A DNA stretch of 64,000 nucleotides. Origin: Zygnema cylindricum (taxonomy: Eukaryota; Streptophyta; Zygnematophyceae; Zygnematales; Zygnemataceae). The position numbers and the translations under genes were made by a program. Under the pieces are notes generated by a model. It was not told the DNA's origin, did not search any database, and saw nothing but the letters and a program-made list of their open reading frames with translations. Shown here one piece after another: positions 47,561 to 57,994 of the stretch; the stretch's first letter is position 1; each line of letters starts with the position of its first letter. Location: contig JBBHKE010002480.1 of NCBI GenBank assembly GCA_037447655.1, positions 191,482 to 255,481 of the forward strand, written 5' to 3'.

Positions 47561-48288
47561 TAGTGTTGTGTATCGGTAAGGATTTGCCAATAACCTATAT
47601 GAGCCTTTTTTCGGGTAGCCTATAATCGATATATTGGTACGATATCGTTATCAATGTTATCGCCGATAAATACCCGATATTTATCGGTTATAATCGGCGA
47701 TAACACCGATACCGATAACTATTGGCGATATAAGTACGGATCGTACAGATAAATGTGTGGTCAGTACACTCAAATGTTCGTGTTATTCCTTGGACTTGCC
47801 GCGGACCCCTTTCCCCTCGATTTCGGTAAAAAATCGCAATATATCCATCATTATTTGTAATTTAAGGGGGTTTTACTTGGGTACCCATTCCAGAATGTCC
47901 TTTTGACAGTTATTTGTTTGTAACTGGAATTTAATGGCAACAGTCTGGCAGATTTGTTCCTGCTGTTCACGGTTTGAAAAGTTTGATTTTACAATTTACA
48001 TGTACTTTATTTTTTCGTTTCGTACTATAATTTTAGAACTATAAAATATTATTTTAAATTTGTCGCGTTTGTAATGCTGCTATCAGCTATAACCGAAACA
48101 GCATTACCAACAAATTTTTACCTTAATACCGCGGCTATATTGTCAAAAATATACATTATACTATAAAGTACTACCGATACATAATTTTTAATTTATATGG
48201 AATTTGTTGCTCAACCATATATCGATTGCATTCGATAACCGATAACTATAGCTATCTGTTATCGCGATACCTTTTCTGGCATACACTA
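47561..48288 (-). mobile_element. hAT-like non-autonomous element 3
   Basis: Begins TAGTGTTGTGTATCGGTAAGG, here with the 3' subterminal array of element 1 reversed, and ends near 48288 with a decayed GGCATACACTA. Flanks TCGCTGGT and CCTCGGCT do not match, so the target duplication is lost or the right end is misplaced. Confidence 0.5.
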
Positions 48289-49023
48289 CCTCGGCTCATA
48301 GTAAATTTGTTGGCAGTGAAAAATATAATACAGTATGCTATAAAGTACTATCGAATGCATACAATTTTTTTGAAGTTCCGATACGAAAGCATATTGGCGA
48401 TTTCGTCAATAAATCGAACATGGAATAAAGACAAAATGTTCTAAGGCCTGTTCTCCATTAGCGGTCCCAGTAAACATGGGGATACGTCTATTTTTTATGT
48501 TTACTGGCTCGACCTTCCATTATGTCGTGCCAGTTAACATTGTTTCTCAATTATGATTGGCGCCACGTAGGTTAGAGTCAAGATTTTGAAAATCTGCGAA
48601 ACATCTTCAACGGAAAGTCATAACGAAAAATGTGGACCACCTAAATTTTTTGAAAATCTGCAAAATATCTTCAACGGAAAGTCAACGGAAAGTGAGAACG
48701 AAATATTTGTACTAGCGTAATGTACTTAAAGTATAGTATGAGTATGCTCTAACGTACTATTTTTACCTTCATCAGGGTTTGTAAAAAACCCCAACTTCTT
48801 CACTGCCATGGTTTTTATTTGAACGCATGCCTCCAACGAAAAGCCTCTGCCGTATTATGTGACATATGTCACATTTTTACGTGTGTTCATAGAGTGAAAG
48901 CGCGACAAACAGAGGACAGTGGATGGCGTGTACGACGTGTTCGGTTCTCATCGCCTGTTCGTGTTGGCGATTTTTTTTACTCTTCACTTGAACATCGCGC
49001 ACATCGTCTACGGTGTACATTGT
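48289..49023. other. Intergenic DNA, no gene recognised
   Basis: A near-duplicate of TCTGCAAAATATCTTCAACGGAAAGTCA occurs twice (about 48591-48620 and 48654-48682); otherwise nothing is recognised. Confidence 0.4.
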
Positions 49024-49127
49024 GCACATCGTCCAGTTTGAAGAGACTCTCTTCAAACTGGACGATGTGCGCGATCGTCCAGTGTGGAGATACTCTCAAC
49101 GGCGAGGAGAGTATCTTCTCACTGGAC
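49024..49127. repeat. Two adjacent hairpins with 21-22-bp stems
   Basis: Hairpin 1: arms 49024-49045 and 49049-49070 are perfect 22-bp reverse complements around a 3-base ACT loop. Hairpin 2: arms 49077-49097 and 49107-49127 match at 19 of 21 positions around a 9-base loop. Both contain the word CGTCCAGT. Confidence 0.85.
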
Positions 49128-49389
49128 GACGTGCGCAATTGCTTCGCGAATCTAGAAAAGCTAAAAATCCAACGGTCGATAATTACGCCTATAATGTTGG
49201 AGCGATCTAGTAAATATGTTTCGAAATGTTTCGTCTGACAAAAAAAAAATGTACGAATCTGTATGAAAGTGTAAGGCATCGAGTAAACACCACTTTTCCT
49301 CTAGTGGAAGTTCACCCTAAGTGGAATAAGGACATAAAATAATAAATGGACGTAAGGACGTAAGAGAAAATGACAACGCTAAATGACCC

Positions 49390-49862
49390 TTAATATCTTC
49401 TCTCTCATTTACTCTCCTTCCCTTTCCTTCCTTCTCGTTTGCTCTCCCTCCCTCTCTTTCCTCCCTCTCCTTCCTCCCTTTCCTCTCTCCTCCCCCCTCC
49501 TTCTCTCGCCTTCCCTCTAACTCTCCCTCCTTCCCTCTCTCCTCACCCCCCCCGTATAATCCATACTCTGGACTATATGCTAACCCCTCCCCGCTCCACA
49601 CTATTCAAGGGTAGGGGGAGAGGGGAGGGTGGAGGGATGAGGGAAGAGGGAAAGGGGTGGCGGAAAGGGGAGGGGGAGGAGCAGAGGGGGGAGGGAGAGG
49701 AGGAAAGGAGGGAGGGGGAGGTGTAGGGGTAGGGGGAGGGAGACGAGAATAGGGGGAGGAGATGGGGAGAGGAGAAAGAAGGGGAGAGGTTTATGTTCAA
49801 CCTCGGTCGACTCTCCTTCTCCCCCTCAACCCCTCTCCCTCTCCCTCTCCCCGCCCCCCCCA
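49390..49862. repeat. CT-rich, GA-rich and CT-rich tracts
   Basis: CT-rich 49398-49550, GA-rich 49608-49792, CT-rich 49800-49862. Frames on both strands are artefacts of composition. Confidence 0.85.
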
Positions 49863-49897
49863 CCCAAAACACAATGAGCAGTCCACTCTGGGAAGCC

Positions 49898-50558
49898 TGA
49901 GCATTTCTTTGTTGCGTTCATTTTCAGCGAAGGACCAAAAAATCAAACTTGGTAAAAATTGCGTGAGAGAGAAGTTACGTGAGAGAGAAGTCAATGTGAC
50001 GTGAAAAAAAAAAAAATAAAAATCAACCGAAGTCCTGTACGGTTGATTAGATGTGAAGTATGATTTTGTAGACGTCACGGTACTTTAGCGTAGACGTCAA
50101 GTTTTGGATGAAACGTAGTCTTTTACTTGTACCGTACGGCAAGTTTAAGTGTCGCAGATTTTTGAGTGAATGTCACGTAGTTAATTGTGACCATTGATTT
50201 GATTACGTAGGTCACAAGTTATGATTGTACTTCTCTACGTGAAAGTCAAGTAGCGTAGGAATTACGTCACCTACACATATATAATGTACTCATGCTTACA
50301 TTGAAAATTAATCATCAATCCAGTGAATGATTCTCTCCAATTTTTTCCCTGCTGCTAATCTTGCACTAGGTGCTTATTCTGTCGCATAATTTGTCGCATA
50401 ATTTATCTTCTTTATTGTTCAGTAATTAAGCTTGTCTTCACATTATCTTCTTTATTGTTCAGTAATTAAGCCTTGCTTTCTCATATAGAGAATTGTTTTC
50501 CTTAGCTTCCTGTCTTGTAATTGATCGATCCTATGGCCTCTTCTTCAGAATCTCAACA
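49898..50558 (+). repeat. 5' LTR of element B
   Basis: Starts TG and ends TCTCAACA; TATATAA at 50278-50284. A tandem duplication of about 41 bp (CTTCTTTATTGTTCAGTAATTAAG twice, about 50406-50475) is absent from the 3' LTR. The gag ATG (50533) lies 26 bases before the LTR end and is preserved in the 3' LTR. Confidence 0.75.
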
Positions 50559-51680
50559 TGGTATCAGAGCTTTAGGTAGACTTACAGGTAGACTTACACT
50601 TACAGACATCCATAAATTTAATGGTAGTAACTATTTATTATGGAAAGCTAAGATGACCCGTATCTGGGGTATTGTCGAAGGCACTGAACTAAAACCTACT
50701 GATGCTTTAATGGCAGCAGGATATGATAGAAGGGAGGAAGAGGCAGCGACGTTAATTTTTCTATCAGTGGAAGACAGTCAACTTTTACACATAGTTGAGT
50801 TAGAAAAACCTAAGGCTATGTGAGATAAATTAAAGACTGTCCATGAGCGTTCTAATCCGTCCAACATAATGCAATTAAAAAACAAATTGCTGGACTTTAG
50901 TATGGAAAGTAGAGATACTATGGAAACTCATATTAATAGACTCAAAGAGCTTAAATTACAGTTAGCCGCAGTCGGCACAAAATTGAATGATGATGATTTG
51001 ATCCTTACACTGTTTAGGTAATTACCATCACAGTATGCTATGATGATCACGGCTTTAAAAAGTCAACCTGCTGTAGACTTTGATGAAGTATGTAAGCATT
51101 TCATTCAGGAAGAAGTTGACATTAAAAGAAAAGAGGAAAAAGAGTAAAATGCAGCTCTTTATGCCAAAGGCAAATAGTCAGTAAAAACGCACTGAGTCTG
51201 TAATTGCTTGTGCTATATGTGGAAAAACCAATCATTAGACTGTTGACTGTAGATTAAAAAAAGAGAGAAACTGAAAACTTTAGGAAAAAGATTATTTGTT
51301 ACAGTTGTGGAAAACCAGGTCATAAGTCTTCAGTTTGTCGTAGTAAAGACAAAAAAAGAGAAACTGAAAACTTTAGGAAAAAGATGATTTGTTACAGTTG
51401 TGGAAAACCAGGTCATAAGTCTTCAGTTTGTCGTAGTAAAGACAAAAACAAACAGAACAAACCATCATTTGCCATGACCATTCAGGATGAGACTAAAATT
51501 TTTCTCACACAGTCAAATGCTCAAAAAAGTAAATGGATCATAGATTCTGGAGCGTCTCATCATAAGTGTAATGACAAGTCTATTTTTTTTTCTCTCACAG
51601 CTTTACAGAGTCCTCGACGAATTGTACTGGTAGATGATAAGATTCTAGAGACCAGTCTAATAGGCGAGGTCAAATTATAG
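50533..51680 (+). pseudogene. Element B gag and protease (degenerate)
   Basis: Starts ATG GCC TCT in the LTR. Gag blocks include HKFNGSNYLLWKAKM and the MESRDTMETHINRLKEL region; in-frame stops occur at about 50821, 51019 and later. A 93-bp in-frame tandem duplication (51266-51358 and 51359-51451) doubles the zinc knuckle CYSCGKPGHKSSVC. The protease motif is WIIDSGASHHKCND (about 51535-51575). Confidence 0.8.
50559..50570 (+). promoter_or_regulatory. Primer-binding site of element B
   Basis: TGGTATCAGAGC is the standard complement to the 3' end of plant initiator tRNA-Met. It is directly adjacent to the LTR and read within the gag frame as HGIRA. Confidence 0.9.
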
Positions 51681-51911
51681 TTATACTGTGATACTAGTAG
51701 CCATGAAGGCCATCTAAAAGACGTTTTATACTTACCAGGTTTAAAGCATAACCTTTTCAGTGTTATGCATGCTGTGAGGAGTGGGCTAAAAGTTCAATTT
51801 GAGAAAAAGAAAAGTGAACGGTGTGAAATCAAAAGTGAGGGGAAGCTAATCGATCTTTGATATCCGGAACGGAATCTTTTTGTTCTACGTTGGGATGATG
51901 AAGATGCACAG

Positions 51912-52531
51912 ATGAATTTCAGCAAAGAAGCGGAGACTTTGGAGCTATGGCATCAACGATTCGGTCATCTGAGAGAGCAGAATCTCAAACGACTCATCAA
52001 AAAGAAGATGGTGCGAGGACTTGAGGACGTCAACGCCAAAGACAACCCTAAGGTGTGTGAAGGATGCGCTCAAGGTAAGCAAAAAAGGCTTCCTTTTCAT
52101 AAAGATGATGAACCAAAACATAGTAGGAAGCTGGAGCTTATTCATTCTGACTTGAGCGGTCCTCACTCCTTAAGTCTTGGAGGTTCTAGATTTTTCATCA
52201 CGTTTACGGATGAGTGCACTAGAAAAGTATGGGTGTACTTTATGAAATCCAAGAGTGAAGCCTTTGAGAAGTTCAGAGAGTTTAAAACCATGGTAGAAAA
52301 TCAGGCAGGAGAACGAATCCAGATTTTAAGGTCCGATAATAGGGGAGAATATACCTCCAATGCTTATAAAGAAAACTGAAAAATTTGGGGGATGCAACAA
52401 AAATTCACAGTAGCTTATAGTCCGCAGCAAAACGGAGTATCAGAAAGACTTAACCGAACTTTAGTTGAAATTGCAGGTTGTTTAGTTCATAGTGCAAAAC
52501 TAAGTCAAAACCTATGGGCTGAAGCTATCTG
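51912..52531 (+). pseudogene. Element B integrase, left copy
   Basis: Zinc region LWHQRFGHLREQNLKRL and CEGCAQGKQ, core HSDLSGP and RSDNRGEY (the usual glycine is arginine), a stop at 52377-52379, then PQQNGVSERLNRTLVE to NLWAEAI, where element C interrupts it. Confidence 0.8.
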
Positions 52532-53110
52532 TGAAAGGATCGATAATAAAACTCTGAGCTCACTAACAAACACTTATAGCAGCAGAAGCATTTAGAATAT
52601 AAAACATTACATCAACATTGAAGAGACATTTCAGAAAATTCTCACATTAATAATAAAACTGAAATTACAATTTCTTCTTTCTCTCTTCTATTACTCCATA
52701 TTATCCTCCAATTTCTTATTTTTATTGATTAACACACAGTCATGGTGTCCCTTAAATACAATACCAGCCATGGCGTGACACGTGTGAGCGTGCGCCGCCA
52801 AGAAGCCTCCAGAAATCTGCCACCTGTCCGCAGAGTAAGCTAGAATACTCTAAATTTCACTAAGGACTGAAACATAGCAAAACGACAAGTGAAAACGAAA
52901 GTACTAGACAAAGCTAGAAGTACTATCGTACTAAACTAGACGTACGAAAATCTAGACGCGAAACGAAACAACAAATATTTCGCGAAACAACTAGAACTTC
53001 ATCTAAATACACGTAACTGTACTTTCGGTATATTCTAGAAAGTACAGTTTTTCTTTCGCGAAATCAAACTGATTTTCGCGTGCGTACGATTCTTTCAATG
53101 AATCGTAACA
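52532..53110 (-). repeat. 3' LTR of element C
   Basis: On the minus strand it starts TGTTACGATTC, just after the polypurine tract GAAGAGGGGGAA, and ends CCTTTCA. Full length, 579 bp. Confidence 0.88.
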
Positions 53111-53140
53111 TTCCCCCTCTTCATTGAAGAATCGTCTACG

Positions 53141-54691
53141 TCACAATAATCCTAGTTTAGGTCTTCCTCTTAAAAGCACATCAAACGTCGCCGCCTTAGT
53201 AAGCATATCGGCAGCTTCCTCAAGTGTCGATACATACAAAAATTCCACTTCTTTTGCCGCTACCAAATCTCGTACAAAATGCCATTGAATCCGTATATGT
53301 TTAGTGCGTTTGTGAAAAACGGGATTTTTCACAAGTGCCATCGAACTCATACTATCCGTAAAAATTTGTAAGCATCCAATCGAAAATCCAAGTTCGCTTA
53401 ACATTTCTTTTATCCATATAGATGCTTTGCTTGCGTGGCACGCCGCCATATACTCGGCCTCCGTTGAACTTAGTGCCACGGTTGGTTGCAAACGCGAACT
53501 CCACGAAATCGCCGCTCCACCAAACACGAATGCGTATCCGGACGTTGATTTTCCCGAATCGAAATCTCCGCCCCAATCGGCGTCGCAATATCCGACACAT
53601 TCCAACGATTCAATTTCAGATTTGAATACAAGACCGATATCTATAGTTCCCGCCAAGTATCGAAATATACGCTTGACGGCTTCCCAATGCGATTTCTTAG
53701 GCGCTTGACAATATCGACTTACAATTGAAACGGCGGCCGAAATATCGGGCCGCGTACCAACACTTAGGTACATTAAACTTCCAATCGCTTCGCGATACGG
53801 TACATCTACCGTCGCTTCTTCCTCGAACTTTCGCAATTGACTTTTCGTGTCCATAGGCGTCGAAATTGGTTTTGCGTCAAGCATAGAAAACCGAGTTAAT
53901 ACCTCTTTACAATATTGTGCTTGACTTAACTTTATATCCCCGTTCTTATTACGAATAACTTCAATTCCCAAAATATATTTTACTTCGCCAAGATCTGTGA
54001 CTTTGAAATGTTGTCGTAAGTACGCTTTCAATTCGCGTATACGTTCCAAACTATCCGACGTCATCAAGAAATCATCGACGTAAACCGAAAATATAATTTG
54101 ATCTTTTCCTTGTCCTTTCACGTACACTCCAGAATCCGAGATCGTACGTGTGAAACCAAAGTCTAAAAGAACTTTGTGTAGGCGTAGATACCAAGTGCGA
54201 GGCGCTTGCTTCAACCCGTAAAGCGATTTGCGAAGACGCCATACCGTGCCTTCTTGTGATGTCACGCCTTCGGGTATCTTCATGTAAACCTCTTCTTCTA
54301 ACTCTCCATTTAGGAACGCGGTCTCCACATCCATTTGATGAACGTGTTTCTTCTTTGCAGCGGCAATCGCCATAATCATCCTTAAAGAGTCGAATTTCAC
54401 AACGGGGGCATACGTCTCCGTGTAATCTACCCCCTCTCTTTGCTGAAAACCTTTGCATACAAGTCTCGCCTTATATTTTACTACTTCACCCGATGCACCA
54501 GTTTTAGTTTTGAAGACCCATTTCGCGTCAATCGCTTTCTTTCCTTCCGGTAATTTTACTTCCTCAAATGTCTGATTTTCCACAATTGATTTATACTCCT
54601 TCTCCCATGCCGGCTTCCACTTCGTTTCCCAATCACACGATTTTCTCGCCTCCGCGTATGATTGAGGATCGCCGGCCAAATTCTCGCACAT
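53141..54691 (-). CDS. Element C reverse transcriptase and RNase H
   Basis: An open frame of 516 codons counted from the first ATG after the TAG. The reading frame itself continues unbroken from upstream, so that ATG need not be a start. RT: DAKWVFKTK, ARLVCKGFQQREG, TYAPVVKF (residues 93-100), motif A QMDVETAFLNGELEEE (Asp 121), YGLKQAPRTWY, catalytic YVDD (204-207), ILGIEV. RNase H: YCDADWGGDFDSGKSTSG (Asp 370 region), LSSTEAEYMAA, TDSMSSM, HKRTKHIRIQWHFVRD. All catalytic residues I can check are present. Expression would need read-through of the UAG, internal initiation or a separate RNA. Confidence 0.93.
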   Translation of the reverse strand: MCENLAGDPQSYAEARKSCDWETKWKPAWEKEYKSIVENQTFEEVKLPEGKKAIDAKWVFKTKTGASGEVVKYKARLVCKGFQQREGVDYTETYAPVVKFDSLRMIMAIAAAKKKHVHQMDVETAFLNGELEEEVYMKIPEGVTSQEGTVWRLRKSLYGLKQAPRTWYLRLHKVLLDFGFTRTISDSGVYVKGQGKDQIIFSVYVDDFLMTSDSLERIRELKAYLRQHFKVTDLGEVKYILGIEVIRNKNGDIKLSQAQYCKEVLTRFSMLDAKPISTPMDTKSQLRKFEEEATVDVPYREAIGSLMYLSVGTRPDISAAVSIVSRYCQAPKKSHWEAVKRIFRYLAGTIDIGLVFKSEIESLECVGYCDADWGGDFDSGKSTSGYAFVFGGAAISWSSRLQPTVALSSTEAEYMAACHASKASIWIKEMLSELGFSIGCLQIFTDSMSSMALVKNPVFHKRTKHIRIQWHFVRDLVAAKEVEFLYVSTLEEAADMLTKAATFDVLLRGRPKLGLL

Positions 54692-54700
54692 TAATTGCTA
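54692..54700 (-). promoter_or_regulatory. In-frame UAG with CAA-UUA leaky-stop context
   Basis: On the minus strand the codons are CTT TTA TAG CAA TTA ATG. UAG followed by CARYYA is the read-through signal first defined in tobacco mosaic virus. Here it separates Gag-protease-integrase from RT-RNase H in one continuous frame. That it promotes read-through in this element is inference. Confidence 0.6.
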
Positions 54701-57700
54701 TAAAAGGAATTCTGTCTCCTTTGCATCGGAGACGAAATAATGGGAATTGGAATTCTCTCCACCAATTTTGTCATAAGAAAGCCGATTCGGTTTCTTTCCT
54801 CTATTCTCTCGAGTACTCCGTCTAAGAAACGGAACTTGTTCCACATCTTGCTCCTCCTCGTCCATATTTGGTAAACTCGATTTTGAGCTTGAGGATTTTT
54901 GACTTTCCGTCGACATTTTGGAATTTCGGCTCACATTACTCCGAACATCAATGTCAATGTCAAATTTCTCCGAGCTCGAATTAACATTTGATTTTCCCTT
55001 CTTGATGTTGACAATGGATTCTGGCTCCTCATCCGAATCCGAATCCTCAATGTCCGGGAAATTGGTAACATCGTCTACCTCATGAAAATCAAGATTCTTC
55101 TTCAATTCCGCCGATTTTTCAATAACCGATTTTAAGTCTTCATGAAAATTAACATTTCGGGATTCTTCCACAATACGACGAACCGGGTCGAATACACGAT
55201 AAAGATTTCCTTTCGTACTATAGCCCACGAAAATTCCGGGCCAACTTCTCGCCGCAAATTTCCCTTTCCTTTTCACTTGATCCACATACACCGTAGCGCG
55301 ACATCCCCAAATTCGGAGATGATGGAGGGCCGGTTTTCGCCCATAAAGTAATTCGAATGGTGTTTTATCACCGGAAACCGAAGTAAGTCTCCGATTACAA
55401 ATATAATTGGCCGTGAGTATAGCATCTCCCCATAATGAGATACTTTGACCGGCCGAATGCACCATCGCCCTCACCATTTCTTGTAAGGTCCTATTCTTCC
55501 TTTCGGCTACTCCATTTGATTCCGGAGAATAAGGTGAAGTAAATTGTTGGGTAATTCCTTTCTCCTTACAATACCTCTCGAATGCGATAAATTCTCCTCC
55601 ATTATCCGAACGAATGGCTTTCAATTTCCGTTCGCATTGTCTTTCGGCAAATGCATGCCACTCAATAAAAGTTTGAAGAGCATCCGATTTTCTCTTCAAT
55701 AATCGAACCCACGAAAATCTCGAATAATCATCAACGATGACCATAATATATCGATTTCCACCGAGGCTCTCCGGCTTAATTTGTCCACATAGATCAACGT
55801 GGACAAGCTCCAAAGGATGTTGAGCCCGAAATTTCACATCTTTCGTTGGATGTGATTTCCGAATTTGTCGTCCTTGGCTACATCCATCGCACCCATTTAC
55901 TTTTTCGCCGGTAGCAAGATCTAATCCTCTCACACATGCCGTTTTTATCATTTTCCTCAAATTTCCTTCGGATGTATGACACATCCGATGGTGCCATAAC
56001 GTTAAATCTCCTTTTAATTCCGAGATTTGATTTAGGATACCCGTGGAAGAAGCATTCTTCCTCGGTCGCCTCCATAAAAGTCGGCTATGCATCGAATTGG
56101 TTACTTCGCCTTCGCCGATTAATTTGCCGTCGGCGCGATATATACGAATCGCCGAATCACCTCTAGCGACTACGCTCCCACCGGCTCGCTGAATTTGAGG
56201 TACACTTAATAGATTCACTGAACCATCCGGAATATATAGGACATTCAATAGACGCGCCTCCGAAATAGTTTTATTTCCAAAACGGTCCCATGTAGGTAAA
56301 TTCAATCGAACGGTACCCACTTTACCAACCGTAATAGTTTGTCCACTTGCGACCGTAATTAATTTTGGTACGGTAAGTGAACGCATGTCGTCAAAAAGTG
56401 TAGCGTCCGTACACACGTGGTGAGACGCTCCCGTGTCAATTATCCACTCCTTTTCGTGTGCGTCATCGCGTGCGTCCCTTAAAGAATCAATAGTGAGGTG
56501 AAGACAAGTAAACGTTTGTCCTCCTTCGTCTCCTTCAAAATTTCCCAAGTCAACAAAATTTCCATAGCTTCCACCATGACCGCCATAGCGTCCACGACCA
56601 CGACCACTATCACGTACGCGACCGCGACCTCCAAAACTGCGACCGCCTCTTACTCCTCCGCTACTAAATTTAGAGTAGCATTGTTGGCTCGTGTGGCCTA
56701 GTTTCCCACAATTGAAGCATTCTCTCTCTTTATCCGGACAAGAAGCTGAAAAATGACCGGGCCGGTTGCAACGGAAACACAAGACGTTGCTATTATCATT
56801 CTGGGCGGACTGAGGTCTCGAATTTCCACCCCTATCAAGCCATTTTCCACGACCTCTCGGACCTCCTCCTTTTCCACCCCCTCTTCCACGGAAATAATGT
56901 AAGTCCGCGAATTCGGGAGCGGTCACATTCAAGGATCCCGTGCCCAAAGAGCCCTTTGAAGAGCTAACACGATTACTCTCCGCCATCTTTAAATAATTCA
57001 CAATAAACTCGTAAGTATTATTTTCCCTCGCAAGTAAAATTTCCTTGAGATGGATCCACTTATCCGGCAATGCATTCAAAAATCCGGTTACTTTGTCCTC
57101 CTCCGTGATCACTCTCCCATTGTTAAGAAGTTGCTCCACAATAATATTGAATCTCTTCACGGCATCGTCAAAAGATTCGCCGGATTTCATTTTGAATTGC
57201 ATAAAATCGGAGAACATATATTGGCCCTTGTTTTGGATTCCCCTCTCAAATTGGGATTCCAACGCCTTCCAACATCCGTGTGCGGTGCTATGCGTGAGGA
57301 AATGATCATGCACGGATACCGAACAAGTTTGCATTAATCCGGTAATGGCCGCAAGATTCTTTCGCTTCCACAACCGACGAGCCTTCGCATCTCCAACCGG
57401 CATTTTCTCTTCTCCATTGACGACCTTCCAAAGGCCTCTCAAAATCAATTGAGCTCGAATATATTTCTTCCACGAAGGGTAATTCGATCCATTGAATACG
57501 ACGGTCTTTCCGGGCATCTGAAACATTTCAACTCCTCCTTGACTATCTTCTTCTAAATCGGAATCATCATCAAGCTTAAGTTTCCCCCTCTTATCTTTCA
57601 CTTTCTTTGCCTCCTCATCACTATCATCGGAATCTTCTCCATCCGGATCGGGATCCGGCTCACCGTGAGCTAATTCATCAAACCTCCTATCGACGGCCGA

Positions 57701-57958
57701 GAATTTCTCATCAATCCGACGCATGAAATTCTCCAAATACTCTCGCATTTGATTGTCGGACATCGAGCCACCGACACCTCTATTTTGATCAAACGAATCC
57801 GTGGGGAATGATGACTCAAATGCAGCTCCGGTAAAACTGAACTCTTTCTCTTCTTTAGGAGGATCCTCGGGAGTCGGCAAGTTTTCCCAAAAGTTAGAAA
57901 CGGGGGTAGTTGAAGAGGAGGGAGTGAAAGGGGACTTCTTTTTGTTCCTTCCCCCCAT
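54698..57958 (-). CDS. Element C Gag-protease-integrase polyprotein
   Basis: 1086 codons, start ATG 57958, 23 bases after the primer site. An acidic N-terminal region (residues 100-140) precedes the Gag body (about 145-330), an RGG-rich linker flanking two zinc knuckles (CFRCNRPGHFSASC 394-407, CFNCGKLGHTSQQC 414-427), protease DTGAS (508-512), integrase zinc domain (WHHRMCH to CDGC, 655-693) and the integrase catalytic triad (Asp 722, Asp 785 in RSDNGGEF, Glu 819 in GVAERKNRT). A Ser/Asp/Lys-rich linker ends in LRRSTRENRGKKPNRL, the usual pre-RT motif, then stops at TAG. No frameshift seen. The two zinc knuckles and long RGG tracts are more than most plant copia Gag proteins carry. Confidence 0.93.
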   Translation of the reverse strand: MGGRNKKKSPFTPSSSTTPVSNFWENLPTPEDPPKEEKEFSFTGAAFESSFPTDSFDQNRGVGGSMSDNQMREYLENFMRRIDEKFSAVDRRFDELAHGEPDPDPDGEDSDDSDEEAKKVKDKRGKLKLDDDSDLEEDSQGGVEMFQMPGKTVVFNGSNYPSWKKYIRAQLILRGLWKVVNGEEKMPVGDAKARRLWKRKNLAAITGLMQTCSVSVHDHFLTHSTAHGCWKALESQFERGIQNKGQYMFSDFMQFKMKSGESFDDAVKRFNIIVEQLLNNGRVITEEDKVTGFLNALPDKWIHLKEILLARENNTYEFIVNYLKMAESNRVSSSKGSLGTGSLNVTAPEFADLHYFRGRGGGKGGGPRGRGKWLDRGGNSRPQSAQNDNSNVLCFRCNRPGHFSASCPDKERECFNCGKLGHTSQQCYSKFSSGGVRGGRSFGGRGRVRDSGRGRGRYGGHGGSYGNFVDLGNFEGDEGGQTFTCLHLTIDSLRDARDDAHEKEWIIDTGASHHVCTDATLFDDMRSLTVPKLITVASGQTITVGKVGTVRLNLPTWDRFGNKTISEARLLNVLYIPDGSVNLLSVPQIQRAGGSVVARGDSAIRIYRADGKLIGEGEVTNSMHSRLLWRRPRKNASSTGILNQISELKGDLTLWHHRMCHTSEGNLRKMIKTACVRGLDLATGEKVNGCDGCSQGRQIRKSHPTKDVKFRAQHPLELVHVDLCGQIKPESLGGNRYIMVIVDDYSRFSWVRLLKRKSDALQTFIEWHAFAERQCERKLKAIRSDNGGEFIAFERYCKEKGITQQFTSPYSPESNGVAERKNRTLQEMVRAMVHSAGQSISLWGDAILTANYICNRRLTSVSGDKTPFELLYGRKPALHHLRIWGCRATVYVDQVKRKGKFAARSWPGIFVGYSTKGNLYRVFDPVRRIVEESRNVNFHEDLKSVIEKSAELKKNLDFHEVDDVTNFPDIEDSDSDEEPESIVNIKKGKSNVNSSSEKFDIDIDVRSNVSRNSKMSTESQKSSSSKSSLPNMDEEEQDVEQVPFLRRSTRENRGKKPNRLSYDKIGGENSNSHYFVSDAKETEFLL

Positions 57959-57980
57959 ACACTACAATGGAGCTCTACCT

Positions 57981-57992
57981 GCTCTGATACCA
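57981..57992 (-). promoter_or_regulatory. Primer-binding site of element C
   Basis: TGGTATCAGAGC on the minus strand, two bases after the 5' LTR end, complementary to the 3' end of initiator tRNA-Met. Confidence 0.9.
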
Positions 57993-57994
57993 AA

